The position numbers and the translations under genes are program-made. From positions 2,761,501-2,825,500 of the forward strand of contig NZ_CP062163.1 in assembly GCF_014844095.1 (NCBI RefSeq): a stretch of DNA of 64,000 nt. Direction: 5' to 3'. Numbering within the stretch: the first letter of the stretch is position 1; each line of letters starts with the position of its first letter. The notes beneath the pieces were generated by a model. That model worked only from the letters and a program-made list of their open reading frames with translations. It was not told the DNA's origin and made no database searches. Positions 33,672 to 44,479 of the stretch are shown in pieces. Source of the DNA: Brevibacillus sp. JNUCC-41. Lineage in GTDB: Bacteria; Bacillota; Bacilli; Bacillales; DSM-1321.

Positions 33672-34508
33672 TTAATATTGTCTATAAACGTAGGGATCAT
33701 CCGGTTCAGCGATTTTACTATGTGATGATACTTTGAGCAGGGGAATGGTTTTCTTGAATGGCTGATAATAAATGGATTCCAATTCACCTTTCACGGAATA
33801 CCACTCATCATTTTTGGGATGCATTCCTTCAGGAAATTCGATTAGCATACCGAATACCCCAGAGTCCGCGACACAGTGAATGACCCCAAACCGGAACAAG
33901 AATACCTGGTTTTTGGCTAGCTCATTTGAATTGTACGAAAATCCGGTTAACGTTATTTGCTTGCCAGTGAACTTTCCAGGAGAGTAATAGATGGCTTCTA
34001 AATCGTTTAGGTAGTTTTCATCTGTTAATTGAAGACTATCACGATCAACCAAGCCTTTGAGAGAGTTATCCATTAAAGTTAAATAGTCATCCTTGCCATA
34101 ATAAAGACTCGTATCCGGCTGCAGGAATTGATGCTGGCTATATTCATCTGAGTCTTCATATACTGGGAAATGAAACCCCTTTTTTTCTACAATATTGGAG
34201 TCCATAGTGGCAACAGGCAAAAAAAGACCGGTTAAAATGGGAATGAAGAATAGTAAGTAAGTAAGGTTCATTTTCCATTTCTTATTTTCCTGGGAGTGAT
34301 CATGTCCGCACTGACAATCATCACCTTCTTCTTGATTATCTTCCTTAAAATATAAGTAAGATCCCATTAACGTGAATATTGCCAATATATAGATGGCAAT
34401 CTGTGAAACATATGAATATTCCATATTAATGTATTTCGATATATTCCCTGAGGCGTGTAAATGCATGAATAAAAAAGTAAGTCCAAGTAATATGAATAAT
34501 CTTCCCAT
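33672..34508 (-). CDS. ycgQ: YcgQ, TIGR03943-family membrane protein
   Basis: A 278-aa protein with membrane segments near residues 5-20, 30-50 and 80-105 and a His/Cys-containing cytosolic stretch DDCQCGHDHSQENKK. The C-terminal half contains FTGKQITLTGFSYNSNELAK and VIHCVADSGVFGMLIEFPEG, typical of TIGR03943/UPF0703 proteins. The start is 34508 with AAAGAGGGTGTTTTAT upstream; the longer frame overlaps the neighbour. It is 14 bp behind the permease YcgR. The pair is conserved in bacilli; a role in transport, probably of a metal or anion, is inferred but not proven. Confidence 0.85.
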   Translation of the reverse strand: MGRLFILLGLTFLFMHLHASGNISKYINMEYSYVSQIAIYILAIFTLMGSYLYFKEDNQEEGDDCQCGHDHSQENKKWKMNLTYLLFFIPILTGLFLPVATMDSNIVEKKGFHFPVYEDSDEYSQHQFLQPDTSLYYGKDDYLTLMDNSLKGLVDRDSLQLTDENYLNDLEAIYYSPGKFTGKQITLTGFSYNSNELAKNQVFLFRFGVIHCVADSGVFGMLIEFPEGMHPKNDEWYSVKGELESIYYQPFKKTIPLLKVSSHSKIAEPDDPYVYRQY

Positions 34509-34522
34509 ATAAAACACCCTCT

Positions 34523-35404
34523 TTAAGAAATAAACAATAAAGTTAGGCCTAAGACGGAAATGAATATATAGGCCATCAAACATAAAACGAATTTTGTTTT
34601 GAAGGTACCTAAAAGCATGATTGTATTTTTAATATCAAACATGGCCCCGAATACAAGAAAAGCAACTAGTGAAGAGGGCGAGAAGGTACTTCTAAAAGAA
34701 CTTGCAACAAAGGCATCCGCTTGGGAACACAAGGACATGACATAGGACAAAGCCATCATGACTGCATTCCCGGATAGTTTTCCTTGACCGATTTCAAGCA
34801 ATAGGGATGTTTTCAAAAAAGTTTGAATGGCAGCTGCCAGCAATGCACCAATGATTAAGTATTTTCCAACAGAAAAGAACTCTTCAATCGAGTGTTTGAA
34901 CATTCCCGTTATTTTGTCTTTAAATGTAAGTTTATGTTGATGTATATGTTCGATATGTTCCTGTTTAAGCTGATTTGTCTTAAACTGAAAAGACAGGATG
35001 CATGCAATGATCAGGACGACCACGAATGCAATTCCACCACGATAGAAAACCATGCTCCAGCTATTACCAAACGCTATATAGGTGGAAAACAGGACAATCG
35101 GATTGAGAATGGGTGCAGAAAGCATAAAGGCAATGGCCGCTGAAAGAGGAACCCCTTTTGCGATCAAACGGCGGGTAATCGGGACAATCCCGCACTCGCA
35201 GGCAAGAAAAAAGACTCCTGCACCTATTGCGGTTAGAACAGATAAGATTGGATTTTTCGGAATGATTTTTGCAATCATCTCTTCTGACACAAACATTTGG
35301 ATGATTCCAGATATAAGGACTCCCAGTAAAATGAAGGGAAGGGATTCAATTAGGATACTAATAAAAATTGTATTCATTTGCAAAAGGGCCTGAACGTTCA
35401 TCAT
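34523..35404 (-). CDS. ycgR: YcgR, DUF318-type permease
   Basis: A 293-aa permease of the DUF318/UPF0718 family with about eight membrane segments. ESLPFILLGVLISGIIQMFV at the start, ACECGIVPITRRLIAKGVPL with the conserved Cys-Glu-Cys, and SAPILNPIVLFSTYIAFG are diagnostic. A His-rich loop EHIEHIHQHKLTF lies between the halves. It is the first gene of the ycgRQ operon and has a strong promoter. Confidence 0.88.
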   Translation of the reverse strand: MMNVQALLQMNTIFISILIESLPFILLGVLISGIIQMFVSEEMIAKIIPKNPILSVLTAIGAGVFFLACECGIVPITRRLIAKGVPLSAAIAFMLSAPILNPIVLFSTYIAFGNSWSMVFYRGGIAFVVVLIIACILSFQFKTNQLKQEHIEHIHQHKLTFKDKITGMFKHSIEEFFSVGKYLIIGALLAAAIQTFLKTSLLLEIGQGKLSGNAVMMALSYVMSLCSQADAFVASSFRSTFSPSSLVAFLVFGAMFDIKNTIMLLGTFKTKFVLCLMAYIFISVLGLTLLFIS

Positions 35405-35433
35405 AAACCACCTTCCATATTGCTGACTTAACT

Positions 35434-35462
35434 ATATTAGGTTCGTAATAGAAGGAAGTCAA
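35434..35462 (-). promoter_or_regulatory. Sigma-A promoter of ycgRQ
   Basis: On the minus strand TTGACT (35462-35457), a 17-nt spacer and TAATAT (35439-35434), 30 bp before the ycgR start. The spacer contains ATTACGAA, half of a Zur-like site, but no matching second half. Confidence 0.65.
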
Positions 35463-35682
35463 TTTATTATTACTGGGGTAATAAGCTGGAAGTTGAAGGG
35501 GTAAGGAACTTATGGGATATTGAGGGACTTGAATGGTCTAATGTATAAGTTTGGCAGGAATAATTATTACTTCAATATAAGCCTTGTTCCTTTTGGCTAG
35601 AGCTTACATTAGCGATATTCATAATGTTTTCATACACGACTTGTTGATATGGATTTAGGGATGCTTACGGACAAAGTACAGT

Positions 35683-35728
35683 CCCTCAAAGTTGTGTAAT
35701 ATCCACGGAATTTACACAACTTTGAGGG
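35683..35728. repeat. Perfect 17-bp inverted repeat
   Basis: CCCTCAAAGTTGTGTAA (35683-35699) and TTACACAACTTTGAGGG (35712-35728) are exact complements around 12 nt. There is no T tract on either side, so it is not a standard terminator. GGACAAAGTACAGT precedes it. The TTGTGTAA core resembles terminal repeats of IS256-type elements. The preceding 35463-35682 shows no gene. Confidence 0.7.
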
Positions 35729-35742
35729 GATAAAATCATGGT

Positions 35743-36363
35743 TCATTTTTTCGGCACAGCTTTATTAATTAGGTTTTTACGGGATATGAACGGATTGTCG
35801 GTAATCCAGAAACGCCAAGGATAATCTTTTGCTGCCCCGGAGTTGTCGATTCCGACGCGGGGGCCGCTGGATATGTGTTCAGGCATTTTTCCGGCAGCAA
35901 GATATAGCGGGGGATCCGTAAAAGTTCGACCATAATCATCCATGGTGATGCCTAGTGCCTTTGTTAGCTTCCCAGGTCCATCGGTCCATTTTCGAATATC
36001 GGCAATTCCGCGTCTTTCCTGCATTAACTCAAGCCCTGAATAGGGTTCAACAGCTCGAATTAAAATGGCCTCCGGATTTTCAGGCCCGCCGCTTACGACA
36101 TTGACCAGTGTATGTGTGTGCATGACGTAAGTGTAAATCAATCCGGAATTACCGAACATCACTTCCGTCCGTTTTGTCCTTCTATTTCCAAAACTATGTG
36201 CGGCCTTGTCCCCTGGTCCGATATAGGCCTCTGTTTCAACAATGAATCCAGAAGCGGTTCCATCCGCTGTTTCTTTTACAATGAGGCAGCCGAGAAGGGA
36301 TTTCGCCAGTTCAAGCGTGGGCTGCTGATAAAAATCTGCGGGTAAAATTGAATGGTTTATCAT
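35743..36363 (-). CDS. DNA-3-methyladenine glycosylase (AAG family)
   Basis: A 206-aa monofunctional alkyladenine DNA glycosylase (Aag/MPG type, YxlJ in B. subtilis), which removes 3-methyladenine and other alkylated purines. LPADFYQQPTLELAKSLLG, the active-site ETEAYIGPGDKAAHSFGNRR, YVMHTHTLVNVV and GPGKLTKALGI are standard. The start is 36363 (GGAG 7 nt before); the frame is open to 36408. It is monocistronic. Confidence 0.93.
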   Translation of the reverse strand: MINHSILPADFYQQPTLELAKSLLGCLIVKETADGTASGFIVETEAYIGPGDKAAHSFGNRRTKRTEVMFGNSGLIYTYVMHTHTLVNVVSGGPENPEAILIRAVEPYSGLELMQERRGIADIRKWTDGPGKLTKALGITMDDYGRTFTDPPLYLAAGKMPEHISSGPRVGIDNSGAAKDYPWRFWITDNPFISRKNLINKAVPKK

Positions 36364-36431
36364 AGTATCACTCCATTTAGTCTCATACAGGTAAAATTCC
36401 CTTATCAATGAAAAAGAAACTTCAAGGGATT

Positions 36432-36463
36432 AAAAAGACCGGCTGAATATATTAGCCGGTCCT
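36432..36463 (-). terminator. Terminator of the DHA2 efflux gene
   Basis: GACCGGCT and AGCCGGTC with a 9-nt loop, followed on the minus strand by TTTTTAAT, just past the stop at 36474. Confidence 0.8.
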
Positions 36464-36473
36464 GAGCATATTT

Positions 36474-38127
<1,654 letters not shown>

Positions 38128-38306
38128 CGGTTTTTTCACTGAAAATTTCCATTGAATTTGGATATCAAGATTCATCCATAACAATTAAGTAATTCGACCA
38201 GAAACCACCAAATCCTTCCTGATTAATATCTCCAACGTGTTTCCATTTATGATATCCGATATAATAAGAAGGAATATAGATGAACTTATGATTGGAAGTG
38301 TAAGAT

Positions 38307-39113
38307 ATGAATAAAAAAATCGGGTTTATTGGATGCGGCAAAATGGGTGAGGCAATGCTTGAGGGCATGTTGCTTGCAGAGGTCATTTCACCTGAAGGGA
38401 TCATGGTCAGTACTGCGAGTGCGGAAACTAAAACTAAAATCACCACGAAATATAACGTTAAAGGCACTTTGGATAATTTAGAGGTTGCTGGTTTTGCCGA
38501 CATTCTCTTTCTAGGGATCCAACCTGCCATGCATAAGCAAGTACTTGAAGAAGTGAAGAATCATGTGAAAGAAGAAGCTGTAATCATTACCATGGCAGCT
38601 GGGATCACTATATCTTTAGTTGAGAGCAGCTTCGGAAAAAAAGTGAAGGTTATCCGGACGATGCCAAACACTCCTTCGCTTGTCGGTGAAGGCATGACGG
38701 CCATGAGCATCAATGCTGAAATTACCGATGCTGATATAGAGGATGTGACTTTTTTGCTGAATAGTTTCGGTAAAACGGAAATCCTCCATGAAGATTTGAT
38801 GGACGCAGTACCGGCCATCAGCGGTTCGTCGCCTGCTTATGTATACATGTTCATCGAGGCGCTGGCTGATGGAGGGGTCCGTGATGGAATTCCACGGAAA
38901 CAAGCGTACCGAATGGCAGCACAAGCTGTAATGGGGGCTGCTAAAATGGTACTGGAAACGGAAAGGCATCCTGCTGCTTTAAAGGATGATGTCTGCACGC
39001 CGGGAGGGTCAACGATAGCTGCGGTAGCGTCTTTAGAAGAGAATCAGCTAAGATCCAGCATTCTGCAAGCAATGAAGTCCTGCACGGATAAAACGAAAGG
39101 TTTCAGCAAATGA
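38307..39113 (+). CDS. proC: Pyrroline-5-carboxylate reductase
   Basis: A 268-aa P5C reductase, the last step of proline synthesis. The Rossmann motif KIGFIGCGKMGEAMLEGML opens the protein; VIRTMPNTPSLVGEGMTAM, AISGSSPAYVYMFIEALADG and the C-terminal LKDDVCTPGGSTIAAVASLE are ProC signatures. GGAAGTGTAAGAT precedes the ATG. It is not linked to proA or proB. Bacilli often carry several P5C reductases (proI, proG, proH types); which one this is cannot be fixed from sequence. Confidence 0.95.
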   Translation: MNKKIGFIGCGKMGEAMLEGMLLAEVISPEGIMVSTASAETKTKITTKYNVKGTLDNLEVAGFADILFLGIQPAMHKQVLEEVKNHVKEEAVIITMAAGITISLVESSFGKKVKVIRTMPNTPSLVGEGMTAMSINAEITDADIEDVTFLLNSFGKTEILHEDLMDAVPAISGSSPAYVYMFIEALADGGVRDGIPRKQAYRMAAQAVMGAAKMVLETERHPAALKDDVCTPGGSTIAAVASLEENQLRSSILQAMKSCTDKTKGFSK

Positions 39114-39198
39114 AGAAAGATGGATTGCCTATTAGCGGGCAATCTCATTTTGCGCAAAATAATTTCAGAATATTTGGTAAAAAAGAGGAGGCAGCATA

Positions 39199-40566
39199 AT
39201 GAATGGTTATATAGAAAAATTAAGGAAGATACTGACGGAAGAACAAGTAACGGTGAATGAAACATTATTGGAACAGCATAGCCATGATGAATCCTACCAT
39301 ACTCCGCATTTACCGGATATGGTCATATATCCAAGGGATACTGCGGAAGTAAGCGCAGTCATGCGGTTTGCGAATGAGCATGAAATACCGGTCATTCCTT
39401 TTGGATTGGGTTCAAGTTTGGAGGGGCATGTCGTTCCTGTCAAGGGTGGAATTTCCCTGGATTTGTCCTTGATGAATCAAATATTGGAAATCAGGGAAAA
39501 TGATTTCCTAGTGAAGGTCCAACCAGGTGTGACAAGGACGCAACTCAATAAAGAATTAAAAAAATTCGGTTTGTTCTTTTCCGTCGATCCTGGTGCAGAT
39601 GCTACATTGGGAGGGATGGCAGCCACGAATGCAAGTGGTACGACCTCGGTCAAATATGGGATAATGCGGGATCAAGTCAGGGATCTGGAAGTGGTTTTAG
39701 CAAACGGTGAAGTCATTCATTCCGGAAGTTTAGCGACAAAGTCATCTTCAGGCATTCATTTGAATGGCTTGTTTGTCGGATCTGAAGGTACGCTAGGTGT
39801 ATTTACTGAACTGACATTAAAGATATATGGCATTCCTGAAGTCACAATGGCTGGGAGGGCCTCATTTCCAACCGTCGAACAGGCAGTATCTGCGGTTAAT
39901 GGGATCATGCTTGCTGGAATTCCGATTGCACGAATTGAATTGGTTGATGCCGAGTCCATAAAAAAGGTTAATCAATTCATGGACAAATCCTATGATGTCA
40001 AGCCAACTTTATTCCTCGAGTTTCATGGGAATTTTGCCGGCCTGGAACAGGACGTCAAATTTGCCAAGGAAATCGTAAGTGATTTTGGCTGTGGCGATAT
40101 TCAGTTTGAAACCGATTCAAAAGCACGGAATGCCTTATGGGAAGCACGCCATAACCTCGCTTACGCATTCATTCACAGCGCATCTGGAAAGAAGCTGATG
40201 GTGACCGACGTAAGTGTGCCCCTTCATGAATTATCGAATGCCATACTGGATACAAGGAAGAAAGTCGAACAATCCAAAGTGGAGGGTGCGATCGTAGGAC
40301 ATGTAGGTGACGGGAATTATCACGTATTGTTCATGATCGATCTGAAAAATCCTGAAGAAGTAAAAGAAGCGAAGAGGTTAAATGAAGAAATCGTCGAATA
40401 TGCATTAACAAAAGGCGGTACATGTACGGGTGAACATGGAGTAGGACTTGGAAAATCGAAGTATCAAAGAAGGGAGCATGGAGGAGCTTACGAAGTGATG
40501 AAAACGATCAAACAGGCATTGGATCCGAAAGGAATAATGAATCCTGGGAAGATCTTCATAGATTAA
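39199..40566 (+). CDS. glcD: FAD-linked 2-hydroxyacid oxidase, GlcD/D-lactate dehydrogenase type
   Basis: A 455-aa protein with an N-terminal FAD-binding-4 (PCMH) domain and C-terminal FAD-oxidase domain. PFGLGSSLEGHVVPVKGGIS and PGADATLGGMAATNASGT bind FAD; the C-terminal GTCTGEHGVGLGKSKY and MNPGKIF are standard for GlcD/D-LDH. It oxidises glycolate or D-lactate. Glycolate oxidases also need GlcE/GlcF subunits, which are absent here, so a single-subunit D-lactate dehydrogenase is possible. GAGGAGGCAGCATA precedes the ATG. Confidence 0.88.
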   Translation: MNGYIEKLRKILTEEQVTVNETLLEQHSHDESYHTPHLPDMVIYPRDTAEVSAVMRFANEHEIPVIPFGLGSSLEGHVVPVKGGISLDLSLMNQILEIRENDFLVKVQPGVTRTQLNKELKKFGLFFSVDPGADATLGGMAATNASGTTSVKYGIMRDQVRDLEVVLANGEVIHSGSLATKSSSGIHLNGLFVGSEGTLGVFTELTLKIYGIPEVTMAGRASFPTVEQAVSAVNGIMLAGIPIARIELVDAESIKKVNQFMDKSYDVKPTLFLEFHGNFAGLEQDVKFAKEIVSDFGCGDIQFETDSKARNALWEARHNLAYAFIHSASGKKLMVTDVSVPLHELSNAILDTRKKVEQSKVEGAIVGHVGDGNYHVLFMIDLKNPEEVKEAKRLNEEIVEYALTKGGTCTGEHGVGLGKSKYQRREHGGAYEVMKTIKQALDPKGIMNPGKIFID

Positions 40567-40607
40567 GAGGAATATACTATTTTATAGATTAGTAATAACA
40601 TCAAACA

Positions 40608-40663
40608 GACTTGATCCCATATAAAATATAGTGGAAATCTTGTCTATTATATGGGGCCAAGTC
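40608..40663. repeat. Near-perfect 17-bp inverted repeat after glcD
   Basis: GACTTGATCCCATATAA (40608-40624) and TTATATGGGGCCAAGTC (40647-40663) pair at 15 of 17 positions around a 22-nt loop. There is no T tract; it could still stabilise the glcD mRNA end. Confidence 0.5.
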
Positions 40664-40733
40664 GAAAAAGCCATTTATATATCACGGAATTTAAACATAT
40701 ATTCGCATAAAAATGATTATCGTCTTTCATTCG

Positions 40734-40822
40734 GGCTATAATCGGAAAATGGTCCGTCCGATCTGATAATTCGACCTATATCTGGCTAAATCGCCCGTAG
40801 TGCGGCTAATCCGGCCTGATCC
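40734..40822 (+). repeat. Short imperfect tandem units (GGCTAA.TCGGCC type)
   Basis: GGCTATAATCGG (40735), TGATAATTCGACC (40764), GGCTAAATCGCCC (40784) and GGCTAATCCGGCC (40804) are variants of one unit spaced about 20-29 bp. No gene is present in this 350-bp interval. Confidence 0.45.
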
Positions 40823-40873
40823 AGATATTGTACGAAGAAGTACAGTTTTTCAACGAGATTCTCGTCCAAAAAA

Positions 40874-40915
40874 ACAAGACTCCAGACAAGGTTTTGTCTG
40901 GAGTCTTATTTTTTA
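40874..40915. terminator. Terminator between glcD and ald
   Basis: AAGACTCCAGACAA and TTGTCTGGAGTCTT form a perfect 14-bp stem with T/A-rich flanks on both sides; it serves ald on the minus strand and perhaps glcD. Confidence 0.85.
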
Positions 40916-42049
40916 TTAAGCGTTAATGTTATTTGAATTTAAGGCATTTTCAACACTTACATAGTTGTAGCCAAGGTCTGTGGCAACTGCTTCGAACGTG
41001 ATTTCACCGTTCGCTACATTGACGCCTTTTGCAAGTGCATCATTTTCAAGGATCGCTTTGATGGCACCTTTGTTTGCAATTTGAAGTGCGAATGGTACTG
41101 TTACGTTAGTTAATGCAACTGTAGAAGTTTGAGGCACTGCTCCTGGCATATTCGCCACTGCATAATGCACTACTCCATGTTTAACATAAGTAGGGTTATC
41201 ATGTGTTGTTATGTGGTCGACCGTTTCAAAGATACCGCCTTGGTCGATTGCAACATCGACAATGACTGAACCAGGAGACATCGATTTAACCATTTCTTCA
41301 GTAACGAGCTTAGGAGCTTTTGCACCTGGAATCAATACAGCACCGATCACTAAATCGGCATCTTTGACTGCTTCCGCAATATTATAAGGGTTGGAGATAA
41401 GTGTAGTCAGTTCATTTCCGAAAATATCATCAAGCTGACGAAGGCGGTCAGGGCTTAAGTCAAGAATGGTAACATCTGCGCCTAATCCAATAGCGATTTT
41501 AGCAGCATTCGTTCCAACCATACCTCCGCCGACAACAGCGACTTTACCACGTTTAACTCCAGGAACTCCGCTTAAAAGTATTCCTTTGCCGCCGTTATTT
41601 TTTTCAAGGAACTGAGCACCGATTTGTGCAGCCATGCGTCCTGCAACTTCACTCATTGGAGTCAATAATGGTAGTGTGCGGTTTACTGCAACCGTTTCAT
41701 AAGCAATGGCCAAGACACCGCTTTCTTTTAGGGCCTGAGTTAGTGCCGGTTCAGCCGCAAGATGTAAATATGTGAAAAGGATTAAATCTTTTCGGAAATA
41801 TTTATATTCAGATGAGATAGGCTCTTTTACTTTCATGATCATATCTGTGCTTGACCAAACGCTAGCAGCGTCCTCGACTATAACAGCACCAGCTTCCTGA
41901 TATGATTCATTTGTAAAACTGCTTCCTAGACCTGCGTTCATTTCGATTAATACTTCGTGACCTGCATTGACTAATGCCACAACCCCGGCTGGAGTGATAG
42001 CTACACGGTTTTCATTGTTTTTAATCTCTTTTGGAATTCCTATTCTCAT
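40916..42049 (-). CDS. ald: Alanine dehydrogenase
   Basis: A 377-aa NAD-dependent L-alanine dehydrogenase (alanine to pyruvate and ammonia; B. subtilis Ald 378 aa). [20 protein letters not shown], the substrate Lys in MIMKVKEP, the catalytic His in [28 protein letters not shown] for NAD and the [15 protein letters not shown] block are all present. GGAGGGATTAAG precedes the ATG. The upstream 18-bp palindrome and the PucR/AdeR-type gene at 43-44 kb suggest the same alanine-induced activation as in B. subtilis. Confidence 0.97.
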   Translation of the reverse strand: MRIGIPKEIKNNENRVAITPAGVVALVNAGHEVLIEMNAGLGSSFTNESYQEAGAVIVEDAASVWSSTDMIMKVKEPISSEYKYFRKDLILFTYLHLAAEPALTQALKESGVLAIAYETVAVNRTLPLLTPMSEVAGRMAAQIGAQFLEKNNGGKGILLSGVPGVKRGKVAVVGGGMVGTNAAKIAIGLGADVTILDLSPDRLRQLDDIFGNELTTLISNPYNIAEAVKDADLVIGAVLIPGAKAPKLVTEEMVKSMSPGSVIVDVAIDQGGIFETVDHITTHDNPTYVKHGVVHYAVANMPGAVPQTSTVALTNVTVPFALQIANKGAIKAILENDALAKGVNVANGEITFEAVATDLGYNYVSVENALNSNNINA

Positions 42050-42149
42050 CTTAATCCCTCCAATAATATGTTTTTACTATTTGTATAACAAGTATAGTTG
42101 GAAAAAGAAATAGTTAGTATGTGGAAATCAGAAAATTGAAAAAGGTGTA

Positions 42150-42167
42150 TTTGTGGAATTCCACAAA
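42150..42167. promoter_or_regulatory. Perfect 18-bp palindrome upstream of ald (putative AdeR operator)
   Basis: TTTGTGGAATTCCACAAA reads the same on both strands and lies about 100 bp before the ald start. A half-site-like TGTGGAAAT occurs near 42119-42127. Its position suits an activator site; the PucR-family gene nearby is the natural candidate. Confidence 0.65.
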
Positions 42168-42222
42168 CGCAGTGTCAAAAAATATGGGCTAGCCAGGAAC
42201 AAGACCTTTTTAAAAGCTGAAT

Positions 42223-43044
42223 TCAATTCTTTGCAATAGGTTCTTGAAGGCGCTCTAAAATCCTTCTTTTCTTATATAGCATGATTCCCGTATCGGCTAT
42301 ATCGGCAATCATGGAACGATTTGTAAGGGCGCCAAAGATTATCCCGGCAACAGGAACCATTTGCATAAGTTTTTTCCAGCCAAACTGATCACGGTATGTA
42401 TAAACGACTTCCCGCCAACCTTGCAGTTCGGATGCTATTTCCCTTTTTGATTGGGAATCGGTCTGGTCCATTTTCGATAATTCATTTAATAGAGCCTTTT
42501 TGCCGACAACATCCGATGTTGTGAATTGCAGACATTTGACGATGAAAATACGCTCTTGGCGGTCTCTAGGATTGAAGCCATATGTGATGGCGATATCCTG
42601 AAGCGTTTTGATAGACATGCCGAGAAGAAGGGGGATGTCGATGGCCAAGGTGAAAATTCCGCCAATCCCTGTAGTGGCACCTTGAACCGTTGCCAATTTG
42701 CTGCCTGAATTTTTAATATCCTGACTCACGCTATCCATGATTTGGAGGGGGATGCCTGAAACATCTTCCAGGGCTTTAATTTCCAACTCGGGAACCTTGG
42801 CTTGCAGCTGACTTAGAATATGAGATTCTTTCGTTAAATATTTTCCGCCATTCTGAATGTAGCTGCCGATTTCATCAAGCATAACACCCAATTTTTTCTG
42901 AATGAAATCCGGTGTCAACTTATCCAATAGCTTGAAGGGAATCCGTCCGATCCTTTCCCAAAACCATAGTCCTTTCTGATCTTTTTCCCATTTTTCAATG
43001 ATCGTTAATTCTTTTTCAAGCTCTTCTTTTGTTTCAAGTTTCAT
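42223..43044 (-). CDS. EcsC-family protein
   Basis: A 273-aa protein of the EcsC family. A basic, aromatic N-terminal part (KWEKDQKGLWFWERIGRIPF) is followed by the hydrophobic stretch GATTGIGGIFTLAIDIPLLL, the conserved YGFNPRDRQERIFIVKCLQF, and a second hydrophobic stretch MVPVAGIIFGALTNRSMIAD. EcsC proteins are of unknown molecular function; some are linked to ABC transporters (ecsAB), but none is adjacent here. It lies between ald and the PucR-type regulator on the same strand (50-bp gap to the regulator). Confidence 0.85.
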   Translation of the reverse strand: MKLETKEELEKELTIIEKWEKDQKGLWFWERIGRIPFKLLDKLTPDFIQKKLGVMLDEIGSYIQNGGKYLTKESHILSQLQAKVPELEIKALEDVSGIPLQIMDSVSQDIKNSGSKLATVQGATTGIGGIFTLAIDIPLLLGMSIKTLQDIAITYGFNPRDRQERIFIVKCLQFTTSDVVGKKALLNELSKMDQTDSQSKREIASELQGWREVVYTYRDQFGWKKLMQMVPVAGIIFGALTNRSMIADIADTGIMLYKKRRILERLQEPIAKN

Positions 43045-43093
43045 ATGATCAACCTTTCCACACTTCTAGTATTCCATATCAGGGAATATATCA

Positions 43094-44350
43094 TTAATTT
43101 TTCTTGTGAAATTCATCATATTGATTAAGTTTAATGTTAAGGAAGAGGGACATTTTTTGAATCGGGTCTTTTAGCCGAATATTTCCCACTTCAGAGATTC
43201 TTTTTAATCGGTAATTCAATGTATTCACATGGATATGAAGATTACTTGAAGATTCATTTGGATTGCAGTCTTTCTCTAGATAGACAGTGAGCGTGCGCAG
43301 CAATTCCGTCTGGTTTTTCATGTCATATGCTTTTAGCTTAAGGATGGAAGGATGAACACGACGCTGTTTGTTGCTTGCGAGTGATTCAATCATTTGAAAC
43401 ATGCCAAGTTCTTCATAATGTAAAATGAGTTTCATGTCATCTGGGAAAATACTCTTCATTTTAAGGGTGTATTGAGCTTCTTCGTAACTTGATTTAACAT
43501 CCATTAAGTTTTTATACATATTGCCAGCCGTTCCAAGGATATGCTCAACACCGAAACGCTGTTTCATCTCCAGAATGAAAAAAGGAATGAACTCATAAAT
43601 CGATGAAGTGAAAGATGGGCTGTTTTCCTGGTTGCCTCCCGCGAAAAGAATGAGCTTGTTGTGGTCAATGGCAAATAAGGAACTGTTTATCTTCTGAGTG
43701 GTCGTTAACATGTATGAAATGTAACGCTCCACTTCGCGATTGATCTCTTTAGGAAATTCGAATACCAATATGGAAAAAACCACTGGAACGTGGATGGAAA
43801 ATTTCTTGAAATGTTCAATTATTTCCGATTCTTCTTGGTAGTGCCCGGTCAACATGCGCCAAAGGAACTCTTGATGACCTGCTTCTTTCCTTTTCTTTTT
43901 CAATTGCAATTGCTGTAACTGGTTCTTCGCCTCCTTGGCAGCGAATTGCAGAAATTTCATATCTTCTCCGGAGAAAGGTTCATTTACTTCCAAAGCCCAA
44001 ATGAATCCAAGTACTTCATTATTTTTCCGGATGGAAACCGCAACCCTGTTACCGAGACCGACATCATTGATGGCCCCGATTTTAATGGGGGCATCTTCTT
44101 TCAATAACGCGGGGATGAAGCCATCTTTCCATAAACTGTTGATGACCTTTTCAGGGACACGTCTTCCGATTATGGTCATGATACGAGCCTGATCCGTAGT
44201 ATCATCGTGTGTGCTATAAGCAAGTAAGCGGTGGTTACCGTCCTCGATCGTAATGGGGCAACCCAAAACAGAACTGATTCTATCGGCAAATTCCATCATA
44301 TCTCCATAAAGGTCTTTAAAAATATCTCTATTTTTTTCGAATTCCTTCAT
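43094..44350 (-). CDS. PucR/CdaR-family regulator, probable alanine dehydrogenase activator AdeR
   Basis: A regulator of about 418 aa. The N-terminal half is GAF-like (VLGCPITIEDGNHRLLAYST, FIWALEVNEPFSGEDMKFLQ), the middle is a degenerate GGDEF-like CdaR region, and the C-terminus is the PucR helix-turn-helix (SSNLHIHVNTLNYRLKRISE). The start is taken at 44350 (GAGGGG 9 nt upstream); an in-frame ATG at 44419 has weaker support. In B. subtilis a PucR-type protein, AdeR, activates ald; proximity to ald and the palindrome at 42150 support the same role here. Confidence 0.85.
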   Translation of the reverse strand: MKEFEKNRDIFKDLYGDMMEFADRISSVLGCPITIEDGNHRLLAYSTHDDTTDQARIMTIIGRRVPEKVINSLWKDGFIPALLKEDAPIKIGAINDVGLGNRVAVSIRKNNEVLGFIWALEVNEPFSGEDMKFLQFAAKEAKNQLQQLQLKKKRKEAGHQEFLWRMLTGHYQEESEIIEHFKKFSIHVPVVFSILVFEFPKEINREVERYISYMLTTTQKINSSLFAIDHNKLILFAGGNQENSPSFTSSIYEFIPFFILEMKQRFGVEHILGTAGNMYKNLMDVKSSYEEAQYTLKMKSIFPDDMKLILHYEELGMFQMIESLASNKQRRVHPSILKLKAYDMKNQTELLRTLTVYLEKDCNPNESSSNLHIHVNTLNYRLKRISEVGNIRLKDPIQKMSLFLNIKLNQYDEFHKKN

Positions 44351-44442
44351 TTTTATTTGCCCCTCGCTAAAAAAAATTCCTTCTTCTTGAATTTTAAACG
44401 ATTTCCCATTAATAAGCATAGATAAATCCTTTGTTAAAACAG

Positions 44443-44479
44443 AAAATCCCTACCGATGGAAACCGGAAGGGATTTTATT
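44443..44479 (-). terminator. Terminator of the DUF47-pit operon
   Basis: AAAATCCCT pairs with AAGGGATTTT around an internal ACCG/CCGG pairing, directly past the pit stop at 44480. Confidence 0.65.

Noticed and set aside
35434..35462. Zur box upstream of ycgR
   Set aside because: Only one half-site (ATTACGA-like) is present; there is no symmetrical partner.
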